DNA from: Aequorivita viscosa
GTDB taxonomy: Bacteria > Bacteroidota > Bacteroidia > Flavobacteriales > Flavobacteriaceae
Assembly (NCBI RefSeq): GCF_900106795.1
Contig: NZ_FNNS01000014.1
Coordinates: 1-64,000, forward strand
Direction of reading: 5' to 3'
DNA: 64,000 nt
The translations under genes were made by a program, and so were the position numbers. The notes under the pieces are model-generated. The model was not told the origin of the DNA. It searched no databases and was given only the letters and a program-made list of their open reading frames with translations. This document shows, one piece after another, positions 1 to 10,400 of the stretch (position 1 is its first letter; every line of letters begins with the position of its first letter).

Positions 1-87
1 AGGGTATTATAAACTTGATAATATCCTTTGATGATTTTTTCGGTTATTTCGGAATGGATCAGCATTTAGGTTTTTAATTTTTATGGA

Positions 88-163
88 ACGCGGATAACAC
101 GGGTTTTGCGGATTTTCACGGATGTTTTCAAGTGATTATCCGTTGCATCAGCGTAATCTGCGG
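88..163. repeat. Dispersed intergenic repeat of the CGCGGAT/ATCTGCG type
   Basis: This stretch is rich in the short words CGCGGAT, TTGCGGAT, CACGGAT and, on the other arm, ATCCGT and AATCTGCGG. The two halves form an imperfect long inverted repeat. A related sequence lies at 38566-38654. Repeats with these words are common between genes in Bacteroidota, which is recalled knowledge and not searched here. The remaining bases of 1-218 hold a small hairpin near 2-29 (GGGTATTAT against ATAATATCC) and no coding region that I can support. Confidence 0.5.
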
Positions 164-218
164 TCTATATGTTGATGAACCCCATAAATTTATGAAATTA
201 TTTCGTGATAACTCTAGT

Positions 219-2369
219 CTACTTTCCTTGAAGTTGGTGCAGTTTTAGCTGAATCCGTTTTCTATCAACATCCACATCTAGCACTTTTACGATAATTTGT
301 TGATGCAGATGCACGTGTTCATTCACATCTTTTACAAAAGAATCGGAAAGGTTTGAAACGTGAATCAAACCGCTTTCCTTAATTCCAATATCCACAAAAC
401 AACCAAAATTAGTGATGTTGTTTACAATTCCAGGCAGCAATTGTCCTTCTTGTAAATCGGTAATGTTTTTTATGTTTTGATTGAAGGTGAAAACTTTGGC
501 TTCTTCACGTATGTCAAGTCCTGGTTTTTTCAGTTCTTTAATAATATCTTTTAAAGTGGGAAGTCCAACTCTTTCAGTAATGTAATTTTCTAGGTTTATT
601 TTCTGAAGCAAGGTTTTGTTTCCTATTAATTCTGAAACGTTCACATTTACATTCTTTGCCATTTTTGAAACTACTGAATAACTTTCTGGGTGCACCGAAG
701 AATCATCTAGTGGATTTTTCCCGTTTTTAATGCGAAGAAATCCCGCTGCTTGTTCATAAGCTTTTCCACCCAATCGCGGAACTTTCATTATTTCCTTACG
801 CGAAGTAAAAGGTCCGTTTTCTTCACGATAATTCACTATGTTTTCAGCTAATTTTGGGCCAATTCCCGAAACATAACTTAATAGCGGGACACTAGCTGTA
901 TTTATATTTACGCCTACCGAATTTACACATAATTCCACAGTAGTATCCAATGAACTTTTTAATTTCGTTTGATCTACATCGTGCTGATACTGGCCTACTC
1001 CGATAGATTTTGCATCAATTTTCACAAGTTCAGCAAGTGGATCCTGCAATCGCCGACCGATGGAAACTGCGCCACGAACCGTGACATCGTAATTAGGAAA
1101 TTCATCACGAGCTATTTTGGAAGCCGAATATATAGACGCGCCAGCCTCACTCACCACAAAAACCTGTATCGGATTTTTAAAATGAATTCGTTTTATAAAT
1201 TGTTCCGTTTCACGTGAAGCAGTTCCGTTTCCTATTGCAATGGCTTCAATTTTATGAGCATCGGCAAGCGAACTTATTTTTTTCATTGCTCCTTTTGTGT
1301 CGTTTTTTGGAGCGTGCGGATAAATGGTTTCATTGTGCTGTAATCCACCTTGTGCGTCTAAACATACAACTTTACAACCCGTTCTAAATCCAGGGTCGAT
1401 TGCCAAAACTCGTTTTTCTCCTAAAGGTGAGCCGAGCAATAATTGCTTTAAATTTTTAGCAAAAACGTTAATCGCGGTTTCGTCTGCTATTTCCTTAACG
1501 GCAGACAATGCTTCATTTGAAAGTGCCGGAAATAATAGTCGTTTGTAACTATCTTCAATGGCTAGTTTTATTTGTTTTGAAGCCGCATCATTCGATTTTA
1601 TAACACGATTTTCAATTTTATAAATTGCCTTTTCATCGTCAATTTCAACTTTTTGGCGAATAAATCCTTCGGAAGTAGCGCGAAGAATTGCGAGCAGCCT
1701 ATGCGACGGAATTCGGTTTAATGGCTCGTTCCATTCAAAGTAATCTCGGAATTTTTGAGCCATTTCATCGTCTTCCATCTTCTTAACGACTTTGGTAGCG
1801 ATAACAGCGGAGCGTTCCAATTCCCGACGCAACGTGTTCCGAATGTCCGTGCGTTCGTTAATCCATTCGGCTATGATGTGGCGAGCACCTTCCAAGGCTT
1901 CTTCTTCCGAATTCACTTCGCCTTTCACATATTTTGAAGCTAGTGACGAAATATCGGAACTCCTAAGATTTCGGGATTGGCTCATTATAATTTTCGCCAA
2001 CGGCTCTAAACCGTTTTCACGCGCGGTATCAGCTTTGGTTTTTCGCTTCTTTTTGTAAGGCAAGTACAAATCTTCCAAAGCGATTAAATCTGTCGTTTCT
2101 TCAATTTTTTTCTGAAGTTCCGCAGATAAAACTTCCTGCTCTTCCAACGATTTTAGAATGGCGATTTTGCGTTTTTCGAGAACTTCAAACTGTTCTTTAA
2201 ACTTTACGATATCGCCAATTTGAACCTCATCGAGATTGCCTGTTAACTCCTTTCGATAACGGGAAATGAAGGGAATGGTGCAATCTTCGTTTAAAAGCTT
2301 GATGGTGTTTTCAACATTTTTTTTAGGAAGTTGTGTTTGGGAAGTGATAAAATTTAAAATCGCTGTCAT
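219..2369 (-). CDS. tex: Tex-family RNA-binding transcriptional accessory protein
   Basis: This is a 716-residue Tex protein, the usual family length. In order it shows an N-terminal helical region, a YqgF/RNase H-like fold near residue 320 (VLAIDPGFRTG), helix-hairpin-helix repeats near 490-540 (LSYVSGIGPKLAENIV) and a C-terminal S1 domain from about 640 (LPGIVNNITNFGCFVDIG). Tex proteins bind nucleic acid and influence transcription and expression in the cytoplasm; the exact role here is inference. I chose the ATG at 2369 (MTAILNF), because the longer frame begins with TTG inside the upstream terminator hairpin. It lies downstream of metG on the same strand, but a hairpin with a T-run separates the two, so independent expression is likely. 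Confidence 0.95.
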   Translation of the reverse strand: MTAILNFITSQTQLPKKNVENTIKLLNEDCTIPFISRYRKELTGNLDEVQIGDIVKFKEQFEVLEKRKIAILKSLEEQEVLSAELQKKIEETTDLIALEDLYLPYKKKRKTKADTARENGLEPLAKIIMSQSRNLRSSDISSLASKYVKGEVNSEEEALEGARHIIAEWINERTDIRNTLRRELERSAVIATKVVKKMEDDEMAQKFRDYFEWNEPLNRIPSHRLLAILRATSEGFIRQKVEIDDEKAIYKIENRVIKSNDAASKQIKLAIEDSYKRLLFPALSNEALSAVKEIADETAINVFAKNLKQLLLGSPLGEKRVLAIDPGFRTGCKVVCLDAQGGLQHNETIYPHAPKNDTKGAMKKISSLADAHKIEAIAIGNGTASRETEQFIKRIHFKNPIQVFVVSEAGASIYSASKIARDEFPNYDVTVRGAVSIGRRLQDPLAELVKIDAKSIGVGQYQHDVDQTKLKSSLDTTVELCVNSVGVNINTASVPLLSYVSGIGPKLAENIVNYREENGPFTSRKEIMKVPRLGGKAYEQAAGFLRIKNGKNPLDDSSVHPESYSVVSKMAKNVNVNVSELIGNKTLLQKINLENYITERVGLPTLKDIIKELKKPGLDIREEAKVFTFNQNIKNITDLQEGQLLPGIVNNITNFGCFVDIGIKESGLIHVSNLSDSFVKDVNEHVHLHQQIIVKVLDVDVDRKRIQLKLHQLQGK

Positions 2370-2374
2370 TTCAG

Positions 2375-2426
2375 AAAAAATCAAATCCTTCGAGAGACCA
2401 GATATTTCGGGTACATCGAAGGATTT
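2375..2426 (-). terminator. Rho-independent terminator after metG
   Basis: On the minus strand an 11-bp perfect inverted repeat (AAATCCTTCGA at 2416-2426 and TCGAAGGATTT at 2383-2393) encloses a 22-nt loop. It is followed two bases later by a run of six T. It sits between the metG stop and the tex start and would end the metG transcript. The long loop lowers certainty. Confidence 0.55.
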
Positions 2427-2445
2427 AGTATAGTTTAAAAGTTAC

Positions 2446-4542
2446 TTAACTAATCGTTGCTCCGTTTAGTACGCCACTTGTATCAGGATTCATAAAAACC
2501 AATTTCCCGTCGGCGTCTTCGGTCATTAAAATCATTCCTTGGCTTTCAACACCGCGAAGGGCACGTGGCGCAAGGTTTACCAAAACAGTCACTTTTTTAC
2601 CAATGATGTCTTCGGCATTAAAACTTTGAGCAATTCCAGAAACAATAGTGCGCACGTCAATTCCTGTATCAACTTTTAGTATCAAAAGTTTATCTGCTTT
2701 TGGCATTTTTTCAGCTTCGATGATTGTTCCCACTCGCATATCGAGTTTCATAAAATCATCAAATTGAATTGTTTCTTTCTGTGGCGTCAATGCTACTGTT
2801 TCAGAAGTATTCTCCTCTTTATCTTTTGTATTATCCATTTTCGTCTGTTTCAATTTATTTAGCTGCGCTTCCACTTGGTCGTCTTCTATTTTGCTGAAAA
2901 GAAGTTCTGCCTTTCCAATTTTGTGACCGGGTTTTATGAGTTCAGATTTTGTAGAAACGTCGTTCCATTTAACGGGTCCTTGGACTGCGCTCAGGGTGAC
3001 ATTGAGCATGTTTTTCAACTTTTCTGAAGTAAACGGTAAAAACGGTTCGCTTAAAACCGCCAATGCAGAAGCAATTTGCAAGGCAACATACATTACTGTT
3101 TTGGTGCGTTCTGCATCTGTTTTAATGGTTTTCCACGGCTCTTCGTCGGCCAAATATTTATTTCCTAATCGAGCTAAATTCATCATTTCCGCTTGTGCTT
3201 CGCGAAAACGGTAACGCTCCAACGAACTTGCAATTACGGCGGGATATGCTTTTAACTCATTTAATGTTTGCTCATCAATTTCAGAAAAAGTTGCTGGTTC
3301 TGGGACCCTTCCTTCGTAATATTTATCGGTTAGAACCATCACTCGGTTAATGAAATTCCCAAAAATTGCAACCAATTCACTATTGTTTCTAGCTTGAAAA
3401 TCTGCCCAAGTAAAATCGTTATCCTTGGTTTCAGGTGCGTTTGCGGTTAAAGTGTATCGCAACACATCTTGCTGGTTCGGGAAATCTTCTAAATATTCGT
3501 GAAGCCATACCGCCCAGTTTTTACTAGTCGATATTTTATTGCCTTCAAGATTTAGAAATTCATTTGCGGGAACGTTTTCCGGTAGAATATAACTGCCTTC
3601 CGCTTTCAGCATTGCAGGAAAAATGATGCAATGAAAAACGATGTTGTCTTTTCCAATAAAGTGAAGCATTTTGGTTTTATCATCTTTCCAATAATCTTCC
3701 CAATTTTTGCCTTCGCGTTCCGCCCATTCCTTTGTTGAAGAAATATAGCCGATTGGCGCATCAAACCAAACATAAAGTACTTTTCCGTCGGCCCCTTCTA
3801 CTGGCACAGGAATTCCCCAATCCAAATCGCGGGTAACGGCACGCGGCCGCAAACCGTCGTCTATCCAACTTTTACACTGCCCGTAAACATTGGTCTTCCA
3901 ATCTTTTTTATGATCTACAAGAATCCACTGTTTTAAAAAATCTTCATATTCATTCAATGGCAAAAACCAGTGTTTTGTTTCTTTTAAAACTGGCACATTC
4001 CCAGAAATAGCACTTTTCGGATTGATTAAATCGGTAGCGTTTAAGCTGGAGCCACATTTTTCGCATTGGTCGCCATAAGCTTCTTCATTGCCGCATTTTG
4101 GGCAAGTTCCTGTAATGTATCTATCGGCAAGAAACTGATTGGCTTCTTCGTCGTATAATTGCTCGGTAACTTCTTCAGTAAATTTGCCTTCGTCGTAGAG
4201 TTTCTTGAAAAATTCGGATGCTGTTTTATGATGAATTTCAGCAGAAGTGCGCGAATAGTTATCAAAGGAAATCCCGAAATCTTCAAAAGATTTTTTGATA
4301 ATTCCGTGGTATTTATCAACTACTTGTTGCGGCGTAATGCCTTCTTTTTTCGCTTTTATGGTAATGGGTACACCGTGTTCGTCACTTCCGCAAATAAAAG
4401 CAACATCTTTATTTTGAAGTCTTTGGAAGCGTGCGTAGATATCGGCTGGCACGTAAACGCCTGCTAAGTGGCCAATATGAACGGGGCCGTTTGTATATGG
4501 TAAGGCTGCGGTAATTGTATACCTATTTGGGTTTTGTTCCAT
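2446..4542 (-). CDS. metG: Methionyl-tRNA synthetase with C-terminal tRNA-binding domain
   Basis: This cytoplasmic class I synthetase charges tRNA-Met with methionine. Visible are the HIGH motif (PVHIGHLAG, about residue 20), a double zinc knuckle at about 147-165 (CPKCG and CEKCG), the KMSKS equivalent KISTS near 337, the anticodon-binding helical domain, and a C-terminal Trbp111/EMAP-type OB fold from about 594 ([20 protein letters not shown]). At 698 residues it matches the long, dimeric form of the enzyme. The start is the only good ATG and is followed by [15 protein letters not shown]. On the minus strand a TACTTTTG box (4567-4560) lies just upstream and fits a Bacteroidota -7 element; a matching -33 box is not obvious. 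Confidence 0.98.
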   Translation of the reverse strand: MEQNPNRYTITAALPYTNGPVHIGHLAGVYVPADIYARFQRLQNKDVAFICGSDEHGVPITIKAKKEGITPQQVVDKYHGIIKKSFEDFGISFDNYSRTSAEIHHKTASEFFKKLYDEGKFTEEVTEQLYDEEANQFLADRYITGTCPKCGNEEAYGDQCEKCGSSLNATDLINPKSAISGNVPVLKETKHWFLPLNEYEDFLKQWILVDHKKDWKTNVYGQCKSWIDDGLRPRAVTRDLDWGIPVPVEGADGKVLYVWFDAPIGYISSTKEWAEREGKNWEDYWKDDKTKMLHFIGKDNIVFHCIIFPAMLKAEGSYILPENVPANEFLNLEGNKISTSKNWAVWLHEYLEDFPNQQDVLRYTLTANAPETKDNDFTWADFQARNNSELVAIFGNFINRVMVLTDKYYEGRVPEPATFSEIDEQTLNELKAYPAVIASSLERYRFREAQAEMMNLARLGNKYLADEEPWKTIKTDAERTKTVMYVALQIASALAVLSEPFLPFTSEKLKNMLNVTLSAVQGPVKWNDVSTKSELIKPGHKIGKAELLFSKIEDDQVEAQLNKLKQTKMDNTKDKEENTSETVALTPQKETIQFDDFMKLDMRVGTIIEAEKMPKADKLLILKVDTGIDVRTIVSGIAQSFNAEDIIGKKVTVLVNLAPRALRGVESQGMILMTEDADGKLVFMNPDTSGVLNGATIS

Positions 4543-4604
4543 AATTTTTTTTGAAAGTGCAAAAGTACATATAAATGTAGTAATTTGTGGTTTTAATTAG
4601 ATTC

Positions 4605-5531
4605 ATGATAACACCAAATACACTTCAAAAAGGCGATACGGTCGCCATAGTTTCCACTGCAAGAAAAATTACTAAGGAAGAATTGAAACCAGCACTTGAA
4701 TTGCTTAAAAGTTGGGGGTTGAAATCGGTTTTAGGAAAAACAATAGGGGCAGAAGAAAATCAATTTGCTGGCAGTGATGAATTACGCGCAGCGGATTTTC
4801 AGGAAATGATGGACGATCCAAATATAAACGCTATTTGGTGTGCCCGTGGCGGCTATGGAACGGTCAGGATTATTGATAAGTTGGATTTTTCAAGCTTTAC
4901 AAAGAACCCAAAATGGATTATTGGGTATAGCGATGTAACAGTTTTGCATTCTCATATTCACAATCTCGGAGTTGAAACGTTACACGCACAGATGTGTTTG
5001 GAAATTGAGAATAAGACGGAAAAATCGAGGGAATCTATTCGGAAAGTAATATTTGGGGAAGATTATTTAATTTCGTTCTCGGTGGATGCCTACAAGGAGG
5101 CCTGCGGCGACACCTTGCAGGAGAACACTCGGCTAGGTTTTATAAAAGGCGAAATTATTGGTGGAAACTTGTCGGTTCTTTACTCACTTGTGGGAAGTCC
5201 TTCGGAAATGAAAACCGAAGGGAAAATTCTTTTTATCGAAGACTTGGATGAAATGCTTTATCACATTGACAGAATGATGATGAATTTAAAGCGAAGCGGC
5301 TATTTAAAAAACCTGAAGGCCATAATTATTGGCGGAATGACGCAAATGAAAGACAATAAAGTGTACTTCGGAAAAACCGCTGAAGAAACTATTCTGGACT
5401 TAGTGAAAGAATACAATTATCCCGTAATATTGAACTTCCCAGCGGGACATATTCTTGACAATCGAGGGTTGATTTTGGGAAGGGAAGTGAAATTGATCTC
5501 TGAGAATGATAAGGTAATTTTGGAATTTTAG
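4605..5531 (+). CDS. LD-carboxypeptidase (peptidase family S66, LdcA/MccF-like)
   Basis: The 308-residue product fits the S66 family, cytoplasmic serine peptidases that cleave an L,D bond in recycled peptidoglycan tetrapeptides or related amide compounds. Family features seen are the N-terminal GDTVAIVSTAR strand, ARGGYGTVRIID, the IIGYSDVTVLHS block with the nucleophile-elbow region, GEIIGGNLSVLYSLVGS with FIEDLDE after it, and FPAGHILDNRGLILG near the end, which supplies the catalytic His. I start at the ATG at 4605 (MITPNTLQKGD); the frame can be extended to a GTG at 4587 but the added residues do not look like family sequence. It is divergent from metG, and the roughly 60-bp gap must hold both promoters. 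Confidence 0.9.
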   Translation: MITPNTLQKGDTVAIVSTARKITKEELKPALELLKSWGLKSVLGKTIGAEENQFAGSDELRAADFQEMMDDPNINAIWCARGGYGTVRIIDKLDFSSFTKNPKWIIGYSDVTVLHSHIHNLGVETLHAQMCLEIENKTEKSRESIRKVIFGEDYLISFSVDAYKEACGDTLQENTRLGFIKGEIIGGNLSVLYSLVGSPSEMKTEGKILFIEDLDEMLYHIDRMMMNLKRSGYLKNLKAIIIGGMTQMKDNKVYFGKTAEETILDLVKEYNYPVILNFPAGHILDNRGLILGREVKLISENDKVILEF

Positions 5532-5629
5532 AAAGCTCTAAGCTGGATTTCTGAAAATTTGAATGCTTTAATGTTAAAGAAAAATGATATATTTGAGTTT
5601 GTGAATATTAATTTAAAGACACTTAGGCT

Positions 5630-5977
5630 ATGAACACAGACAAAAGAAATTTAATAACCAAAGGACATTATGCTATTAGTATTCCAATCTTAGGGATTTA
5701 TGCCTCGGCGATCTATTTTTTCGAACTAAGCTTTCTCGTTATTTCCATATCAACCATCGTTGCCTGGACATTTTGGTCTTATATGGTTCCGAAATGGAAA
5801 CTAAGTTCAATCAAGCAACTAAGTTCTACTGAAGACTATGTTAATTGGTATTCAAATTCAATTGCAAGCTTTCTTATTTGGCCAGATTCTAACTGGTTTA
5901 CCCAAACAGAATTTTGGACTGAAAAAGATAAAGATGAATATCAAGAACTTAGAAAATCACTTTTAAATATTCAATAA
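5630..5977 (+). CDS. Small two-TM membrane protein of unknown function
   Basis: I do not recognise this 115-residue protein. After a short basic N-terminus come two hydrophobic stretches (about residues 15-33 and 34-52) that look like a transmembrane hairpin. A soluble tail of about 60 residues follows, rich in Trp, Ser and acidic residues (WTEKDKDEYQELRK). A TATATTTG box at 5588-5595 fits a -7 promoter element, and a strong terminator follows at 6007-6044, so it appears to be a single-gene transcript. ATG, promoter box and terminator together support a real gene. The function is unknown. Confidence 0.65.
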   Translation: MNTDKRNLITKGHYAISIPILGIYASAIYFFELSFLVISISTIVAWTFWSYMVPKWKLSSIKQLSSTEDYVNWYSNSIASFLIWPDSNWFTQTEFWTEKDKDEYQELRKSLLNIQ

Positions 5978-6006
5978 TTCAAAACATAATAACTTACTTT
6001 CAGTAT

Positions 6007-6044
6007 AAAATCCAAATTTCAATTTATGAGATTTGGATTTTTTG
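6007..6044 (+). terminator. Rho-independent terminator
   Basis: AAATCCAAATTTC (6008-6020) pairs with GAGATTTGGATTT (6028-6040) with one G-T wobble, a 7-nt loop and a following T-run. It ends the transcript of the small membrane protein. Confidence 0.8.
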
Positions 6045-6072
6045 CTAATCAGTTTTTTGATTTATAAATATT

Positions 6073-6435
6073 ATGGGAAGTCATAATGAATTAGGAAAAA
6101 TAGGAGAAGAAATAGCCGCGCAATACTTATTGAAAAAGGGCTATAAAATTCTGCGTCGTAATTTCTTTTTTGACAAAGCTGAAATTGACATTATCGCCCA
6201 AAAGGAGGAGGACACGGTAGTTATTGTAGAGGTGAAGACTCGTAACAGCGACTTTTTTGGTGATCCGCAGAGTTTTGTTACTCCTGGAAAAATTAAAAAT
6301 TTGGTGAAAGCTGCCAATGAATATATTGTTTCAAACGATCTAGATGTTGAAGTTCGCTTTGATGTTATTGCAATTTTAAAAAACCAAAAGACCGAAAGTT
6401 TGCAGCATTTTGAGAATGCCTTTTATCATTTTTAA
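6073..6435 (+). CDS. YraN family (UPF0102) endonuclease-like protein
   Basis: At 120 residues this is the standard UPF0102 length. The restriction-endonuclease-like core is visible: GEEIAAQYLLKKGYKIL, then AEIDIIAQ (metal-binding Asp), VVIVEVKTR (ExK motif) and the downstream VTPGKIKNLVKAANEYI helix. The family is predicted to act on Holliday junctions or other branched DNA, but this is not firmly established. It begins shortly after a terminator and ends 42 bp before the convergent XRE gene. Confidence 0.92.
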   Translation: MGSHNELGKIGEEIAAQYLLKKGYKILRRNFFFDKAEIDIIAQKEEDTVVIVEVKTRNSDFFGDPQSFVTPGKIKNLVKAANEYIVSNDLDVEVRFDVIAILKNQKTESLQHFENAFYHF

Positions 6436-6477
6436 TTCCCTCGAAGGTGGGAATCTCTACATACTCCTATTTGACCT

Positions 6478-7296
6478 TCAAGCTTTAGAGGTGTCGTTGG
6501 TTTTTTCGCGATTAATTAACTCCCCAATTTTATAGAGTAAGATAATATGCAAAATTACTGTCGGAATTAAAAACATAAGTCCCAGCCAGCCCATAAAAAC
6601 TAATGCAAACAATATTCCACTAACCACTTTAAAACCTCCCGCTATCTCTGGAATTTTCCCAAGAGGATCGTTTAATCGCATCAAGGCTAAACCAAAAATT
6701 ATACTGCCAATTCCGAAGAAAATAGATTGAACCGAAATAACGTAGTCTATATAAAAAGGTTCAAAATATAGCGAAACCATATCGTAGCTATAAAATAAAA
6801 TAGTAGTGCCAATTAGAAAGAAGGACCCAATTTTTAAAAGATAATTATTGAATATTTTACCGCTTAAAACAAACCCCCATAAAAAGTAGATGCAGGAAAT
6901 CATTACAATAAACTTCATGCTGATGTAGGCTGCTTTTGGAATTATTAGTTCGTCATCGTAAAATCGGGCGTAGTCAACGGCATATTCCACAAATCCTGAT
7001 AGAAAATAAATAAGTCCGCATATCCAAGCGACTTTTATATGTAACGCTGAAAACTTAACATTATTTAGATTGAGTTTGTTACCGTTTGAAGTGTTATGAC
7101 TTTTCAGGTTTTCTAAATCTTCACCTAAAACATTTAAAATAGTTTTTAAGGTAAAACTCCGCGGTGTTACTTCGCCGGATTCTATGCGTTGAATAGTGCG
7201 TACGTTAATATTGCATTGCGCTACAAGTTCTTCTTGCGTAAGGCCTTTTTGTTTTCGCAGTTCTAAAATTTTTCGACCGAGTTCTGGTTGTTTCAT
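6478..7296 (-). CDS. XRE-family regulator with C-terminal multi-pass membrane domain
   Basis: Residues of about 7-60 form a Cro/CI-type helix-turn-helix (LELRKQKGLTQEELVAQCNINVRTIQRIESG). A polar linker follows, then five or six hydrophobic segments between about 90 and 260. The protein should therefore be a DNA-binding domain held at the inner membrane. Such HTH-plus-membrane proteins are widespread in Flavobacteriaceae, with no well-defined ligand that I can name. Two ATGTCGGGT repeats exactly 11 bp apart lie 70-90 bp upstream of the start and are candidates for its own operator. It is convergent with the YraN gene. Confidence 0.85.
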   Translation of the reverse strand: MKQPELGRKILELRKQKGLTQEELVAQCNINVRTIQRIESGEVTPRSFTLKTILNVLGEDLENLKSHNTSNGNKLNLNNVKFSALHIKVAWICGLIYFLSGFVEYAVDYARFYDDELIIPKAAYISMKFIVMISCIYFLWGFVLSGKIFNNYLLKIGSFFLIGTTILFYSYDMVSLYFEPFYIDYVISVQSIFFGIGSIIFGLALMRLNDPLGKIPEIAGGFKVVSGILFALVFMGWLGLMFLIPTVILHIILLYKIGELINREKTNDTSKA

Positions 7297-7365
7297 TTAC
7301 ACGATAATTTATGAAGCAATAGTACGATGGTAGTAAATATAAGCCAATATTTTCAAAGGAATTTC

Positions 7366-7386
7366 ACCCGACATTTACCCGACATT
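7366..7386. promoter_or_regulatory. Tandem ACCCGACATT repeats, candidate operator
   Basis: ACCCGACATT occurs at 7366-7375 and 7377-7386, so the copies are 11 bp apart, one helical turn. They lie upstream of the XRE gene start (7296) and downstream of the mfd stop. Equal-phase direct repeats next to an HTH gene suggest a binding site for the product. No footprint evidence exists here. Confidence 0.35.
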
Positions 7387-7436
7387 CTAGTAAACATTGA
7401 GCTTCCCAGGTTTTCCGACCTATTAGGTCTAAAGCT

Positions 7437-10400
7437 TTAGTCAGAAAATGGTTCCAAAGCCCGAAGCGCTTTATTAACCGAAGAAATCCCTTCAAAAGTT
7501 AAAATAAGTCGTAAGCCGTTACGGGTTTGCTTTTCTTTCATTGTTACTTTTTGAGGATGGGTCTGTACATATTGAAGCACGTTCGTAAAAGCGGCGCTTT
7601 GATAAAAAGCACTTTGTTGATCGGCTACAAAATATCCTACCATTTTTTTCTGCTTCATTATTAATCGTTCTAGGCCCATAGAAATAGCTAGCCACTTAAT
7701 TCGTACACTATTCAATAAATCTTCTGCTTGTTTCGGCATTTCTCCGAAACGGTCAAGCATTTCTTTTTCGAATTTTTGAAGTTCGGCTTCGTTTTTTAAT
7801 TCATTAAGCTTTGTGTACAGATTTAGTCTTTCAGTTATGTTATTTACATATTCATCAGGAAATAGCAGTTCAAAATCTGTGTCTATGGTCATTTCTTTCA
7901 CGAAGTCTTTTTTCGGACCTTCAGTTTTTTCGTAAAGATTTTTGAATTCTTTTTCTTTCAGTTCCTCAATGGCTTCGGCAAGAATTTTTTGGTAAGTTTC
8001 AAAACCAATTTCATTTATAAAGCCGCTTTGCTCACCGCCCAATAAATCTCCTGCTCCACGAATTTCAAGATCTTTCATTGCGATATTAATTCCGCTTCCC
8101 AACTCTGAAAATTGCTCTAGGGCAGTAATGCGTTTTCGGGCATCATCGGTCATTGCGGAATATTCGGGGGTGATGAAATAACAAAATGCTTTTTTATTGC
8201 TTCTACCTACACGGCCGCGCATTTGATGAAGGTCTGAAAGTCCGAAATTATTGGCGTTATTAATAAATATTGTATTCGCATTTGGCACATCCAAACCACT
8301 TTCTATGATGGTTGTAGAAACCAAAACGTCGAATTCATTGTTCATAAACCGAAGCATTAAATCCTCTAGTTTCTTACCGTCCATTTGCCCGTGACCAATA
8401 CCAATTTTAGCATCCGGAACCAATCTTTGAATCATTCCGGCAACTTCTTTTATATTTTCAATTCTATTGTGAACAAAGAAAATCTGGCCGCCACGAGAAA
8501 TTTCATATTGCACCGCATCGCGAATACTTTCTTCACTAAAACGAATTACGTGCGTCTCAACAGGATAGCGGTTTGGTGGTGGGGTAGTAATTACCGAAAG
8601 ATCGCGAGCCGCCATTAAGCTAAACTGCAATGTACGTGGAATAGGCGTTGCTGTTAGGGTTAGGGTATCCACGTTTTCTTTGATGGTTTTTAGTTTGTCC
8701 TTAACTGCGACACCAAATTTTTGTTCTTCGTCAATAACCAGTAATCCTAAATCTTTAAACTCAACCGATTTGCTAACCAATTGATGCGTGCCAATAACAA
8801 TGTCCAGCCGCCCATCTTTTAAACCTTCCAAAACTGTTTTTCGCTCTTTTGCTGTACGAAAGCGGTTCAGGTAATCTACTTTTACGGGCATTTCGGACAG
8901 TCGTTCTTTGAACGTTTTAAAATGCTGAAATGCCAAGATTGTGGTTGGCACTAAAACTGCAACTTGCTTTCCGTTGTCTACCGCTTTAAAAGCGGCGCGA
9001 ATGGCAACCTCCGTTTTTCCGAAACCTACGTCGCCACATACCAAGCGGTCCATTGGGCGCTCGTTTTCCATATCTTTTTTTACGTCTTCGGTTGCTGCGC
9101 TTTGGTCTGGCGTGTCTTCGTAAATAAACGACGATTCCAATTCGGCTTGCAAGTAACTATCAGGGTCGAATGCAAAACCTTTTAATGTGCGGCGTTTTGC
9201 GTAAAGTTCTATTAAATTGAAAGCTATTTCCTTTACGCGTGTTTTGGTTTTTTGTTTTAATTTTTTCCAAGCATCGCTACCTAACTTATAAATTTTAGGC
9301 TCTTTGCCGTCTTTCCCGTTGTATTTTGAAATTTTATGCAGCGAGTGAATGCTGAGGTACAAAATATCGCGTTCGCCATAAAAAAGTTTAATGGCTTCCT
9401 GCATTTTTCCTTCCACTTCAATTTTTTGTAAGCCTCCAAATCTTCCAATACCGTGATCTATGTGGGTTACATAATCGCCCACTTCTAGGTTTGTAATTTC
9501 CTTTAAAGTAATGGCCTGCTTTTTAGCGTAACCATTTTTAAGTTGGAATTTATGATATCGCTCAAAAATTTGATGATCGGTATAGCAAGCTAATTTTAAA
9601 TCATCGTCAATAAATCCTTGAAAAAGCGGAAAAACAATTGTTTCAAATTGTGCTACTTGTTGGTCGGCATCTTCAAAAATATCGTGAAAGCGTTTTGCTT
9701 GTTGTTCACTGCTACAAAAAATGTAGTTTTTATATCCTTTTTCGGTGTTGTCATTCAAATTTTCAATCAGTAAATTGAATTGTTTGTTGAATGAAGGCTG
9801 AGGTTTGGTTGCAAACGAAATTGAAACCGAACCTAGATTCGAAATCGAACTGTTTTTTAAATGAACGGTTTTAAAATCTTCGAGTTGCTGTTTCAACAAT
9901 TCTGAAGTAGCAAACAATTCTGAAGGCTTCGCACGCTTTATTTCTGAATCGATTGCATTATAGGCATCAGTAGCTTTTTTGAAAAGATTGTCGATTGCAC
10001 TGCTGAAAAGTTCTTCGTTTTTTAGAAAAACCACAGTTTTTGAAGCAATATATTTTAGAAAGCTCTCGCGATTTTCATCAACCGTTTTATTTTCAACATT
10101 CGGAATTATTGAAACTTTTTTAACCTTTTCCAACGAAAGTTGTGTTTCCACATCGAAGGTTCGAATGCTATCTACATCGTCGCCAAAAAATTCGATTCGG
10201 TACGGTTCGTCATTGCTAAAACTAAAAACATCTAAAATTCCTCCTCGCACAGAAAATTCGCCTGGTTCGGTAACAAAATCGGTCCGTTTAAAGCGGTATT
10301 CAAACAAAATTTCATTTACAAAGTCGATTGAAAGTTTATCGTCTACAGCAATTTTTAAGGTGTTGCGCTCTAGTTCTTTTCGAGTAACTACTTTTTCAAA

